Below, piece by piece: positions 1-8,663 of a stretch of 64,000 bases of DNA. Location: NCBI GenBank assembly GCA_963749605.1, contig CAVVNN010000002.1, positions 124,001-188,000 on the forward strand, given 5' to 3'. The position numbers and the translations under genes are program-made. Numbering within the stretch: position 1 is the stretch's first letter; every line of letters begins with the position of its first letter. The notes below the pieces were generated by a model. The model made no database searches and was not told the origin of the DNA. It was given only the letters and a program-made list of their open reading frames with translations. This DNA is from CAVVNN01 sp963749605. GTDB lineage: Bacteria; Actinomycetota; Thermoleophilia; Solirubrobacterales; 70-9.

Positions 1-780
1 GGCGGTGGCACCGGCACCGGCTCGGCGCCGATCATCGCCGAGATCGCCAAGGAGGAGATCGGCGCGCTGACTGTCGGCGCGGTCACCAAGCCGTTCGAGT
101 TCGAGGGCAAGCGGCGGATGCAGCAGGCGCTCGAGGGCATCGAGAAGCTGCGCAACAACGTCGACACCCTGATCATCGTCCCCAACGAGAAGCTGCTGCA
201 GGCGGTCGAGCGGCGCACCAGCGTGCTCGAGGCATTCCGCCAGGCCGATGACATCCTGCGCCAGGGCGTTCAGGGCATCACCGACCTGATCACGATCCCC
301 GGCCTGATCAACCTGGACTTCGCCGACGTGCGCACGATCATGCGCGACGCGGGCTCGGCGCTGATGGGCGTGGGCTCGGCCTCCGGCGAGGCGCGGGCGA
401 TCGACGCCGCCAAGGCGGCGATCACCTCGCCGCTGATCGAGGAGTCGATCAAAGGGGCGACGGGGATGCTGCTCAACATCACCGGCCCCGAGGACCTCGG
501 CCTGTTCGAGGTAAACGAGGCGGCCCAGCTGGTCCAGGCCGAGGCCGACGACAACGCCAACATCATCTTCGGCTCGGTCGTCGACCAGTCGATGCGCGAC
601 GAGGTTCGGGTCACGGTGATCGCGACCGGGTTCGAGGGCTTCGAGCTGTTGGCCCGCTCGCCGCAGCGGGTGCGTCGCCGCTACGAGAGCCGCCCGCGGA
701 TCTCGGGCGAGGACACCGACATCCGCAAACTGCGGGTGAGCGACGACGACATAGACGTCCCAGGGTTCCTCAAGGACTAG
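1..780 (+). CDS. ftsZ: Cell division protein FtsZ (3' part)
   Basis: Tubulin-like GTPase that polymerises into the division ring at midcell. The window opens inside the gene, exactly at the GTP-binding tubulin signature GGGTGTG, so about 100 N-terminal residues are missing and 259 are visible. After the signature come the T7/synergy region (PGLINLDFADV, residues about 100-110 of the visible part, with the catalytic Asp) and the C-terminal domain. The extreme C-terminus, DDDIDVPGFLKD, is the short conserved tail that binds FtsA/SepF-type partners. The linker between the globular domain and this tail is short and rich in Arg. The stop is TAG at 778-780. gcvT follows after 28 bp but has its own putative -10 box, so it need not be in the same transcript. 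Confidence 0.98.
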   Translation, partial: GGGTGTGSAPIIAEIAKEEIGALTVGAVTKPFEFEGKRRMQQALEGIEKLRNNVDTLIIVPNEKLLQAVERRTSVLEAFRQADDILRQGVQGITDLITIPGLINLDFADVRTIMRDAGSALMGVGSASGEARAIDAAKAAITSPLIEESIKGATGMLLNITGPEDLGLFEVNEAAQLVQAEADDNANIIFGSVVDQSMRDEVRVTVIATGFEGFELLARSPQRVRRRYESRPRISGEDTDIRKLRVSDDDIDVPGFLKD

Positions 781-808
781 CTGCGCCGAACGAATAGCCT
801 TGCGCGCC

Positions 809-1885
809 GTGACGCCCCTGCGGACGCCGCTATATGAGATGCATCTCGAGCTGGGGGCGAAGATGGCCCCTTTTGCGGGCTGGGAGATGCCGGTCGCCTA
901 TGAGGGGATCCGCGAGGAGCACTCGGCGGTGCGCACCCACGCCGGGATGTTCGACGTCTCCCACATGGGCGAGGTCGAGGTCGAGGGGCCCGGGGCGCTC
1001 GCCTTCCTGCAGCGGGTGCTCTCCAACGACGTCGGCGCCGTCGATGTCGGCGGCGCCCAGTACTCGTGCCTGTGCGACGAGAGCGGGGGCATCCTCGACG
1101 ACCTCTTCGCCTACCGGCTCGGCCACGACCGCTGGCTGATCGTCACCAACGCCGCCAACCATGGCGCCGACCTCGCTTGGCTCGGTCGCTGGAGTCGCGG
1201 CTTCGACGTCGCCGTGCGCGACGTCGCCGACCGCTACGCGATGCTCGCGGTGCAGGGCCCGCACGCCCGCGGGATCCTCGACAGGGCGCTGGGCATCGGG
1301 CTGCCGCCCCGGATGCGCGTGGCCGCCGTGCGGGTCGGCAGCCGCCCGGCGCTCGCCTGCGGCACCGGCTACACCGGCGAGGATGGGGTCGAGCTGCTGA
1401 TCGACCCCGAGGTGGCGACGCCGCTCTGGGCTGAGCTGCTCGACGCCGGCCTCGTGCCCTGCGGCCTCGGCGCCCGCGACACCCTGCGCCTCGAGGTCTG
1501 CTTCCCCCTGCACGGCAACGACATCTCACCCGCGCGCAACCCGATCGAAGCCGGCCTCGGTTGGTGTTGCAGGGCCGATCCATCGGGGTTCGTCGGCTCC
1601 GCGCCGATCGCGCGGGTGCGGGCAGAGGGTCCGGCCGAGAAGCTGGCGCCGCTGCGGATCGAGGGCGCCGGAATCCCGCGCCAGGGCAACGCGGTCTTCG
1701 CCGGCGGCGAGGAGGTCGGGGTCGTCACCTCGGGCACCTTCTCGCCCTCGCTCGAGGTCGGGATCGGGATGGCCTACGTCCGCGCCGACCTGGCCGAGCC
1801 CGGGACCGAGGTCGAGATCGACGTGCGCGGCAAGCGCCGCCCCGCCCGGATAGCGTCCAAGCCCCTCTACCGGAAGGAGAAGTGA
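809..1885 (+). CDS. gcvT: Aminomethyltransferase, T-protein of glycine cleavage
   Basis: T-protein transfers the aminomethyl carbon from lipoylated H-protein to tetrahydrofolate, giving 5,10-methylene-THF and ammonia. The N-terminus RTPLYEMHLELGAKMAPFAG, the VSHMGEVEVEG motif and the folate-binding Asp region are typical, and the length (358 aa) is normal. A TTG at 800 in the same frame would add three residues. I prefer GTG 809 because a TAGCCT hexamer ends at 800, which would overlap a TTG start but sits 8 nt before the GTG, as at many genes here. First gene of gcvT-gcvH, with gcvPA and gcvPB following. No glycine riboswitch fits in the 28-bp space upstream. Confidence 0.95.
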   Translation: MTPLRTPLYEMHLELGAKMAPFAGWEMPVAYEGIREEHSAVRTHAGMFDVSHMGEVEVEGPGALAFLQRVLSNDVGAVDVGGAQYSCLCDESGGILDDLFAYRLGHDRWLIVTNAANHGADLAWLGRWSRGFDVAVRDVADRYAMLAVQGPHARGILDRALGIGLPPRMRVAAVRVGSRPALACGTGYTGEDGVELLIDPEVATPLWAELLDAGLVPCGLGARDTLRLEVCFPLHGNDISPARNPIEAGLGWCCRADPSGFVGSAPIARVRAEGPAEKLAPLRIEGAGIPRQGNAVFAGGEEVGVVTSGTFSPSLEVGIGMAYVRADLAEPGTEVEIDVRGKRRPARIASKPLYRKEK

Positions 1886-1886
1886 C

Positions 1887-2282
1887 GTGGCCGATGCGAC
1901 CTACCCCGATCAGCTGCTCTACCACGACCAGCACGACTGGGCTCGGTTGGAGGGAGACGAGCACGCCGTCTTCGGGATCACCTGGTACGCGCAGGACAGC
2001 CTCGGCGAGGTCGTCTTCTACGATCCCCCCGAGGCCGGCTCCACGGTTTCGAAGGACTCCTCCTACGCGGAGGTCGAGTCGGTGAAGGCCGTCTCCGACG
2101 TGATCGCGCCGCTCTCCGGCGAGATCGTCGAGGTCAACGACGCGCTCGCCGACGCCCCCGAGCGAATCAACGAAGACCCCTACGGCGAGGGGTGGCTGGT
2201 CAAGGTCAAGCTCAGCCACCCGCAGGAGGCCGGTGCCCTGCTCGACTCCGCCGAATACCGCAAGCTGCTGGAAAACCAGTAG
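1887..2282 (+). CDS. gcvH: Glycine cleavage H-protein
   Basis: Lipoyl carrier protein that shuttles the aminomethyl group between the P-, T- and L-proteins. The 131-residue length and the lipoylation motif ESVKAVSD, with the modified Lys at about residue 67, identify it. The GTG start lies 1 nt after the gcvT stop and is preceded by a strong Shine-Dalgarno (ggaaggaga, inside the end of gcvT), so it is translated as an internal operon gene. No lipoate synthase, ligase or L-protein gene is present in the window. Confidence 0.96.
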   Translation: MADATYPDQLLYHDQHDWARLEGDEHAVFGITWYAQDSLGEVVFYDPPEAGSTVSKDSSYAEVESVKAVSDVIAPLSGEIVEVNDALADAPERINEDPYGEGWLVKVKLSHPQEAGALLDSAEYRKLLENQ

Positions 2283-2317
2283 GAGCCCCCGCCCCCGCCT
2301 TGCGTAGCCTTAGCGAG

Positions 2318-3727
2318 GTGAGCCGGTACACCTCAGCGACGCCAGCCGACCGCGCCGAGATGCTGGCGGCGATCGGCGTCGACTCCCCCGCCGAGCTGTT
2401 CGAGCAGATTCCCGAGCCGCTGCGCCTCGCCCGCCCGCTGCAGCTGCCGCAGGGGATGAGCGAGGCCGAGGTCTACGAGCGGCTGGCGGAGCTGGCGGCC
2501 CGCAACGCCGACGCCGAAGAGCAGGTCTGTTTCGTCGGAGCCGGGATGTATGACCACTACGTGCCGGCGATCGTCGACGCGATCACCCAGCGCTCCGAGT
2601 TCCTCACGCCCTACACGCCATACCAGCCGGAGATCTCCCAGGGTGGGCTGCAGGCGATGTTCGAGTTCCAGACGGCGATGTCGGAGCTGACCGGGCTGCC
2701 GGTCTCCAACGCCGGCCTCTACGAGGGGCCGTCGTCGGTCGCCTCGGCCGGCTACCTGGCGATCGGGGTGACCGGGCGCCGCCGCTTCGTCGTCTCCCGC
2801 GGCGTCCACCCGCACAGCCGCGAAACGCTGGCGACCTACTCGCGGGGCTACGACGCCGAGGTGGTCGAGGTCGGGCTCGAGGGCGGCGTCACCGACGCCG
2901 CCGCCCTGGCCGCCGCGGTCGACGGCGAGACCGCCGCCGTCTTCCTGCAGAGCCCCAACTTCCTCGGCGCGGTCGAGGACGTCGAGGCGCTCGGCGCCGC
3001 CGCCAAGGAGCACGGCGCCCTGCTCGTCGTCGCCGTCGACCCGATGACCCTGGGCATCCTCAAGCCGCCCGGCGAGTGCGGCGCCGACATCGCCCTCGGC
3101 GAGGGCCAGCCGCTCGGCAACCGGCTCGACTTCGGCGGCCCGTCATTCGGCTTCTTCTGCGGGACCGAAGAGCTGCTGCGCCGCATGCCGGGGCGGATCG
3201 CGGGCGAAACCGACGATGTCGACGGCCGCCGCGGCTTCGTCCTCGCGCTGCAAACGCGCGAGCAGCACATCCGCCGTGAGAAGGCGACCAGCAACATCTG
3301 CACCGCGCAGGCGCTGAACGCATTGGCGGCGATGGTCCACCTCGCCTGGCTCGGACGGCAGGGCTTCCGCGAGCTGGGCGAGCTGCTGGCGCAGCGCACC
3401 GCCTACGCCCGCGAGCGACTGGCGGCGGTCGACGGCGTCGAGCTCCTGCACGAGGCGCCGGTCGTGCGCGAGTTCGCGGTCCGCCTCGCCGCCCCGGTCG
3501 AGGCGGTGTTGGAGCGCTGCGCCGAGCGCGGCATCGCCGCCGGCTATCCGCTCGCCCGCGAGTACCCCGAGCACGGCGACGGCCTGCTCGTGGCGATCAC
3601 CGAGCGCCGCAGCCGCAAGCAGATCGACGACCTCGCAGACGCGCTCGGCGCAGCGATCGCCGCCGAGCAAGGCGCTTTTCTCGGCCATACGCCGAAGAAA
3701 GCGCCAATCGAGCAGGAGGTCGGATGA
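2318..3727 (+). CDS. gcvPA: Glycine dehydrogenase (decarboxylating) subunit 1
   Basis: N-terminal half of the split pyridoxal-phosphate P-protein, which decarboxylates glycine and passes the aminomethyl group to GcvH. The protein starts SRYTSATPADRAEMLAAIGV, matching the family N-terminus, and contains FVGAGMYDHYVPAIVDAI and the YTPYQPEISQGGLQ segment typical of subunit 1. Length is about 469 aa. The start is GTG 2318, 7 nt after a TAGCCT hexamer (2305-2310), so this gene may have its own leaderless promoter besides read-through from gcvH. The stop overlaps the gcvPB start in an ATGA. Confidence 0.95.
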   Translation: MSRYTSATPADRAEMLAAIGVDSPAELFEQIPEPLRLARPLQLPQGMSEAEVYERLAELAARNADAEEQVCFVGAGMYDHYVPAIVDAITQRSEFLTPYTPYQPEISQGGLQAMFEFQTAMSELTGLPVSNAGLYEGPSSVASAGYLAIGVTGRRRFVVSRGVHPHSRETLATYSRGYDAEVVEVGLEGGVTDAAALAAAVDGETAAVFLQSPNFLGAVEDVEALGAAAKEHGALLVVAVDPMTLGILKPPGECGADIALGEGQPLGNRLDFGGPSFGFFCGTEELLRRMPGRIAGETDDVDGRRGFVLALQTREQHIRREKATSNICTAQALNALAAMVHLAWLGRQGFRELGELLAQRTAYARERLAAVDGVELLHEAPVVREFAVRLAAPVEAVLERCAERGIAAGYPLAREYPEHGDGLLVAITERRSRKQIDDLADALGAAIAAEQGAFLGHTPKKAPIEQEVG

Positions 3728-5241
3728 ATCTGACCGCCGAGACGCCGATGCAGCGCGAACGGGCCTTGACGATCTACGAGAAGTCGAAGCCCGGGCGCCG
3801 CGCCGCGACGCTTCCCGAAGCCGAAGTTCCGGAGCGCCCCCTCGACGAGCTGGTCCCCCTCAACCTGCTGCGCGAGGAGCCTCCCCACCTGCCCGAGGTC
3901 GCCGAGCCGGAGATCGTCCGCCACTACAACCGCCTCTCGCGCCGCAACTTCGACCTCGACACGGGCTTCTACCCGCTCGGCTCCTGCACGATGAAGCACA
4001 ACCCGCGTTTGAATGAGCGTGTGGCGGCGCTTCCCGGACACGCTCGCCTGCATCCGGCGCAGGACCCGCGGCGGGCACAGGGGGCGCTGGAGCTGATGTG
4101 GTTGCTGCAGGAGTCGCTGAGCGAGATCTGCGGCCTGCCGCATGTCAGCCTGCAGCCCTCTGCCGGCTCCCACGGCGAGCTCGCCGGCCTGCTGCTCACC
4201 CGCGCCTACCACGCCGACCGCGGCGAACAGCGAACCAAGGTGCTGGCGCCGGACACCTCCCACGGGACCAATCCGGCCTCGGTGGCGATGGCCGGCTACG
4301 AGGTGGTGAAGGTCGCGACCAACGACCGCGGCGGGGTCGAGATGGACGACCTGCGGGGCAAGGTCGACGACGAGGTCGCCTGCCTGATGCTGACCAACCC
4401 CAACACGCTCGGCCTCTTCGACGAGAACATCGCCGAGATCGCCGGCCTGATCCACGAGGCGGGAGGGACGCTCTACTACGACGGCGCCAACCTCAACGCG
4501 GTGATGGGCCACTCGCGGCCGGGCGACATGGGCTTCGACATCGTCCACGTCAACCTGCACAAGTCGTTCAGCCAGCCGCACGGCGGCGGCGGGCCGGGGG
4601 CGGGGCCGATCGCGGTCTCCGACCGGATCGAGCCCTTCCTGCCGCGGCCGCAGGTGATCAGGCGCGAGGGCGACAACGGCGGCGGCCCCAGCTACGACCT
4701 CGACCACGAGCGGCCGAAGTCGATCGGGCGCCTGCGCGGCTTCCAGGGCAATTTCGGCGTCTTCGTGCGCGCCTACGCCTACATCCTCAGCCTCGGCGCC
4801 GACGGGCTCGCCGAGGCCTCGGAGACGGCGGTGCTGAACGCCAACTACCTGAAGGCGCGGTTGGCTCAGGGCCGCGCCGGCAAGCACCTGCCGGTCGCCT
4901 TCGACCGTCACTGCATGCACGAGTTCGTCCTCGCCGGCAAGCCGATGAAGAAGGAGCTGGGCGTCGCCACCCTCGACCTGGCCAAGCGGCTGCTCGATTT
5001 CGGCTTCCACCCGCCGACCGTCTATTTCCCGCTGCTGGTCGAGGAGGCGCTGATGGTCGAGCCGACCGAGACCGAGACCAAGGAGAGCCTCGACGCCTTC
5101 GCCGACGCGGTCGAGCAGATCCTCGTCGAGGCCGAGCGCGACCCCGAGGTCGCCAGGCAGGCCCCCTACAGCACCCCGGTGCGCCGCCTCGACGAGGTCA
5201 AGGCGACGCGCCACCCGGTTGTCCGCCAACCACTCGGCTAA
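3724..5241 (+). CDS. gcvPB: Glycine dehydrogenase (decarboxylating) subunit 2
   Basis: C-terminal half of the split P-protein; it carries the PLP-binding lysine in NLHKSFSQPHGGGGPG (residues about 277-292). FYPLGSCTMKHNPR and TSHGTNPASVAMAGY are also family hallmarks. The length (505 aa) is normal and the natural end (TPVRRLDEVKATRHPV) is present. It overlaps gcvPA by 4 nt (ATGA), so the two subunits are probably translationally coupled. The 3' end converges with a LigD-type gene on the other strand whose frame stays open across the whole of gcvPB; that opposite frame is an antisense shadow. Confidence 0.96.
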   Translation: MNLTAETPMQRERALTIYEKSKPGRRAATLPEAEVPERPLDELVPLNLLREEPPHLPEVAEPEIVRHYNRLSRRNFDLDTGFYPLGSCTMKHNPRLNERVAALPGHARLHPAQDPRRAQGALELMWLLQESLSEICGLPHVSLQPSAGSHGELAGLLLTRAYHADRGEQRTKVLAPDTSHGTNPASVAMAGYEVVKVATNDRGGVEMDDLRGKVDDEVACLMLTNPNTLGLFDENIAEIAGLIHEAGGTLYYDGANLNAVMGHSRPGDMGFDIVHVNLHKSFSQPHGGGGPGAGPIAVSDRIEPFLPRPQVIRREGDNGGGPSYDLDHERPKSIGRLRGFQGNFGVFVRAYAYILSLGADGLAEASETAVLNANYLKARLAQGRAGKHLPVAFDRHCMHEFVLAGKPMKKELGVATLDLAKRLLDFGFHPPTVYFPLLVEEALMVEPTETETKESLDAFADAVEQILVEAERDPEVARQAPYSTPVRRLDEVKATRHPVVRQPLG

Positions 5242-6156
5242 AGATCCGGCAGCTGCCTGCTTCAGGTCGAGGACGGGGGCGAAGAGGTCGCCGTGGTGCT
5301 CGATGCGGTCGAGGACCGCGTCCGCCTCGAAGGCGAGCGCCGAGCCGTCGCCGGAATCCGCCACCGCCTCGACCTCGTCCCAGGTGATGGGAGTGGAAGC
5401 GGTCGGGCGTTCGCGGGCCCGCAGCGAGTAGACGGCGATCGTCGTCTTGCGACGGTGGTTCTGGGACCAGTCGACGAAGACCTTGCCCTTCCGCTCGACC
5501 TTCTTCATCTTCGAGACGACCAGGTCGGGTGTCTGTTTCTCCAGCAACTGGGCGATCGCTTTGGCGAAGGGTTTGGTCTCGTCGTAGCTCGCGCCGTCGG
5601 TGTTGAGCGGGACGTAGACCTGCAAACCCTTCGAGCCCGACGTCTTCGGGAAGCACTCGACCTCGAAGTGGCCGAACAGCTCGCGCAGCCGCAGCGCCAC
5701 CCGGCAGCAGTCGAGGACGTCGGCGGGCGGGCCGGGGTCGAGGTCGAAGACCAGCACCGTCGGGCGGTCGGGCGCCGCCGCCAGCGAGAGCGAGGGGTGC
5801 AGCTCGATTGCCGCCAGCTGCGCCATCCAGACCAGGGTCGCCCGGTCTTCGCAGACGCAGAAGTCGATGTTTCCCGCCCGCGGCCCCGCCAGCACGGTCG
5901 CGGTCCTCACCCAGGGCGGCCGGTGCTTGGGGCAGCGCTTCTCGAAGAAGGCTGCGTCGAGGTCGTCGACGCCTTCGGGAAAGCGGCGCAGGGTCACCGC
6001 CCGCCCCCCCAGATGGGGGACGATCGCCGGCGCCACCTTGGCGTAGTAGTCGACGACCTCCCCCTTGGTGAAGCCCGCCTTGGGGTAGAGGACCTTGTCG
6101 AGGTTGGTGAGCTTCAGCTCACGGCCGTCGACCTCGACCTGACGGTCCTCGCTCAC
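5242..6156 (-). CDS. ligD: LigD-type polymerase domain protein (3' end unresolved)
   Basis: Archaeo-eukaryotic primase-type polymerase that fills gaps and adds ribonucleotides during Ku-dependent end joining. Only the polymerase domain is present; there are no ligase or nuclease domains. Visible motifs are the catalytic VFDLDPG (DxD), KTSGSKGLQVYVPL and VDWSQNHRRKTTIAVYSLR. The GTG start at 6156 follows ku on the same strand by 99 nt. Homology ends around DLFAPVLDLKQ (about 5260), where such proteins normally stop. No stop codon occurs here in this frame: it stays open antisense through gcvPB to 3544. Stops do exist at this point in a neighbouring frame (TGA at 5264-5262, TAG at 5240-5238), so a one-base indel or sequence error is likely. 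The end coordinate given is the limit of support, not a stop codon. Confidence 0.8.
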
Positions 6157-6272
6157 TCAGACCCGATCCCGGCAGGGGTTCCACTTAACTTTTTCGTGGA
6201 TCGTTTGCGGCCGTCCGAGATTCGCAGCGGCGAAAAAGTGCAAGACGTTCCACCCCTACCGGGATCGGGTCT
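6157..6272. repeat. Long nested inverted repeat between ku and ligD
   Basis: Outer arms at 6159-6179 and 6252-6272 are complementary over 21 nt with one mismatch. Inner arms at 6188-6196 and 6231-6239 (actttttcg / cgaaaaagt) are perfect over 9 nt. The right arm covers the last codons of ku, the left arm ends 3 nt before the ligD start codon. It could fold in the ku-ligD mRNA and limit ligD translation, act as an attenuator, or be a mobile palindromic element. Confidence 0.75.
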
Positions 6273-7122
6273 TGGAGCGCGGAGCCGGTTTCTTGCCGGT
6301 CGCGGGCGCGCGTCGCTTCTTCGCTGGTTTGCTGCGTTTGTCCTGAATCGTGGCGATGCTCTGCTCCAGCGCCGCCATCAGGTCGGGGGCCTGGGTCGCC
6401 CGCGGCTCCTCCGCTGCCGGCGTCACGACCTCCTTGCCTTCGGCCTTGCGTTCGATCAGCGCCATCAGCTCCTCGCGGTACTCGTCGCGGTAGGCGGTCG
6501 GGTGGAAGCTGCGGGTGAGCGAGTCGATCAGCTTCTTCGCCATCTCGACCTCGCGCTTGGCGACCCTCGGCTTCTCCGCCGGCAGCACGTCCTCCAGCTC
6601 CGAGGGCGGCACGACCTCGTCGGCGAAGCGCATCGTGGTCAGGGTCAGGACCCCGTCCGCCGGCCGGATCGCGGCAAGGTGCTCCTTGTTGCGGAAGACG
6701 AAGCGGGAGATCGCCACCTTGCCGGACTTCTCCATCGCCTCGGCGAGCAGCGAGTACGCCTTCTCGGCGCCCTCGTCGGGGCCGAGGTAGTAGGGGCTAT
6801 CGAAGTAGATCGGGTCGATCTCGCCGAGGTCGACGAAGTCCTGGACCTCGATCGCCCGCGACTTCTCCGGGCCGAGCGAGTCCATCTCCTCCTTGCTCAG
6901 CGCCACGTAGTTGCCCGAGCTGATCTCGAACGCCTTGACGATGTTCTCGTAGGGAACCTCCTCGCCGGTTCCCTCGGCGACGCGCCGGTGACGGATGCGG
7001 GCGCCGTCGGACTCGCGGATCTCGCGCAGCGAAACGCCGCGGCGGGCGACCGCGCTGTAGAGCTTCACGGGCACGTTGAGGAGCCCGAAGCTGATCGAGC
7101 CGCTCCAGATCGCTCTCGCCAT
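6256..7122 (-). CDS. ku: Non-homologous end joining protein Ku
   Basis: Homodimeric ring protein that binds DNA double-strand ends and recruits LigD activities. The start MARAIWSGSISFGLLNVPVKL and the core motifs ALSKEEMD and DSPYYLGPD are diagnostic. The 288-residue protein has a Ku core to about residue 225, then a low-complexity basic tail (KKRRAPATGKKPAPRSKTR) of the kind that aids DNA binding and threading. It lies upstream of the ligD-type polymerase on the same strand and is divergent from fetA; I see no clear -10 box in the 99-bp divergent space. No ATP-dependent ligase gene is in the window, so the ligation partner must lie elsewhere. Confidence 0.97.
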   Translation of the reverse strand: MARAIWSGSISFGLLNVPVKLYSAVARRGVSLREIRESDGARIRHRRVAEGTGEEVPYENIVKAFEISSGNYVALSKEEMDSLGPEKSRAIEVQDFVDLGEIDPIYFDSPYYLGPDEGAEKAYSLLAEAMEKSGKVAISRFVFRNKEHLAAIRPADGVLTLTTMRFADEVVPPSELEDVLPAEKPRVAKREVEMAKKLIDSLTRSFHPTAYRDEYREELMALIERKAEGKEVVTPAAEEPRATQAPDLMAALEQSIATIQDKRSKPAKKRRAPATGKKPAPRSKTRSR

Positions 7123-7221
7123 CAGCAGATCACCTGCGTCAATTCTTCCAGCCGGCCGCGCCGGCGTCTACGGCCGTGCGCAGATCGGGAGGCATCTTGC
7201 GGGGTGCGGGATCATGCCCGG

Positions 7222-7878
7222 GTGCTGTTCGAGTTGCGTGACGTCAGCCTCACCCGCGCCGGCCGCCCGGTCCTCGAGACGATCAGCGTCGACATCCCCA
7301 GCGGCGCCGCGGCGGTCCTCGGCCCCTCCGGCAGCGGCAAGTCGACGCTGTTGCGGCTGCTCAACCGGCTCGCCGAGCCCGACGGCGGCACGATCGCCTA
7401 CCGCGGTCGGCCGCTGAGCGAGTACGACCCACTGCAGCTGCGGCGCGAGGTCTCCCTGGTCCCCCAGCTGCCGGCGCTGCTCGAGGGCACCGTCGAGTCG
7501 AACCTGGGCTTCGCCGCCCGCCTCGCCGGCAAGCAGCTCGACGCCGGCCGCTGCCTTGCCCTCGCCGGGTTGGACGGGGCGTTCGCCGCGCGCGACGTCT
7601 CGAAGCTGTCGGTTGGCGAGCAGCAGCGGGCGATGTTGGCGCGGGCGCTGGCGCAGGAGCCCGACGTGCTGCTGCTGGACGAGCCGACCTCGGCGCTCGA
7701 CCATGCTGCCCGCGACGCGATCGAGGCCACGCTCGCCGGGCTGAGGCGCGAGCTGGACGTCTCGCTCGTCGTCGTCAGCCACGACCCCGAGCAGGCACGC
7801 CGCCTCGGCGATTGGGTCCTGCGGCTGGAGGCGGGCCGCGTCCTCGAGGCGGGGCCGCTGGCGGAGGTTCTCCTATGA
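7222..7878 (+). CDS. fetA: ABC transporter ATPase, FetA/YbbL type
   Basis: ATP-binding subunit partnered with the FetB-like membrane protein encoded next. In E. coli this pair exports iron and aids resistance to peroxide; the substrate here is inferred from that family. The 218-residue protein shows Walker A GPSGSGKST (residues 34-42), the Q-loop, a signature variant LSVGEQQR, Walker B VLLLDEPTSALD and the switch His in VVSHD. I chose GTG 7222 because the ABC fold begins there (LFELRDVSLTRAG); the frame is open far upstream but that part is antisense to ku and ligD. The stop overlaps the fetB start (ATGA). Confidence 0.9.
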   Translation: MLFELRDVSLTRAGRPVLETISVDIPSGAAAVLGPSGSGKSTLLRLLNRLAEPDGGTIAYRGRPLSEYDPLQLRREVSLVPQLPALLEGTVESNLGFAARLAGKQLDAGRCLALAGLDGAFAARDVSKLSVGEQQRAMLARALAQEPDVLLLDEPTSALDHAARDAIEATLAGLRRELDVSLVVVSHDPEQARRLGDWVLRLEAGRVLEAGPLAEVLL

Positions 7879-8654
7879 GCACCTCGATCCACGTCTCGGC
7901 CGGCCAGGTGGCGGGCAGCCTCGCCCTGGTCGCCGTCGCGGCCGCGGTCTCCCACTGGCGCAGGGCCGACCTCGACCGCGACATCGCGGTGGCGACGATC
8001 CGCTCCTTCGTCCAGCTGACCGCGATCGGTTACGCGATCAAGGTGATCTTCGAGGCGGACACGATCTGGCTGGTGCTGGCGCTGCTCGCGGTGATGGTCA
8101 CCTTCGGCGCGATCACCGCACGGGGGCGGGCGAAAAAGGTCCCCGGCGCCTTCTGGCCACTACTGATCGCGCTGGCGGTCGCCGCGGCGAGCACGTTGGG
8201 GCTGGTCGTCGCGCTCGGCGTCTTCGAACCGACCCCGCGCTACATGGTCCCGGTCGGCGGCATGGTGATCGGCAACGCGATGACCGCCTCCGCGGTCGCG
8301 CTCAACCGCCTCGGCGACGAGATCACGGATTCGCGGGCGAAGATCGAGGCGACGCTGGCGCTCGGCGCGACCGGGCAGGAAGCCGTGGCGCCGACCGTAA
8401 GGCGGGCGCTGCGCTCGGGGATGATCACCCTGGTCGACTCGACCAAGACGACCGGGCTGATCTTCTTTCCGGGGACGATGGTCGGGATGCTGCTCGCCGG
8501 CGCCAACCCGACCGACGCGGTCCGCCTGCAGCTGATCCTCCTCTACACCCTGCTCGGCAGCGTCGCGATCGCCGCCCTGGTCGCCACGGCGCTCGCCTAT
8601 CGCAACTTCTTCACTCCGGCCCAGCAGCTGCGCGAGCCGGAGGGCGCCGCTTAG
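7875..8654 (+). CDS. fetB: ABC transporter permease, FetB/YbbM (UPF0014) family
   Basis: Membrane partner of the preceding ATPase. The 259-residue protein has about seven hydrophobic segments and family motifs RSFVQLTAIGY, VPVGGMVIGNAMTASAVALNR and a conserved DSTKTTGLIFFPGTMVGMLL stretch. In E. coli FetAB the pair moves iron out of the cytoplasm. Translation is coupled to fetA by a 4-nt overlap. Its TAG stop (8652-8654) is also the first half of the TAGACT -10 box of the following MFS gene. Confidence 0.9.
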   Translation: MSTSIHVSAGQVAGSLALVAVAAAVSHWRRADLDRDIAVATIRSFVQLTAIGYAIKVIFEADTIWLVLALLAVMVTFGAITARGRAKKVPGAFWPLLIALAVAAASTLGLVVALGVFEPTPRYMVPVGGMVIGNAMTASAVALNRLGDEITDSRAKIEATLALGATGQEAVAPTVRRALRSGMITLVDSTKTTGLIFFPGTMVGMLLAGANPTDAVRLQLILLYTLLGSVAIAALVATALAYRNFFTPAQQLREPEGAA

Positions 8655-8657
8655 ACT
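8652..8657 (+). promoter_or_regulatory. -10 box TAGACT fused to fetB stop
   Basis: TAGACT begins with the fetB stop codon and ends 6 nt before the GTG of the MFS gene, so transcription would start on the start codon. Confidence 0.6.
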
Positions 8658-8663
8658 CGTCAA

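Noticed and set aside
781..808. Glycine riboswitch before gcvT
   Set aside because: Only 28 bp separate ftsZ and gcvT, far too short for one.
5293..7221. N-terminal extension of the FetA-type ATPase
   Set aside because: The plus-strand frame is open here but is antisense to ligD and ku, and the ABC fold begins only at 7222.
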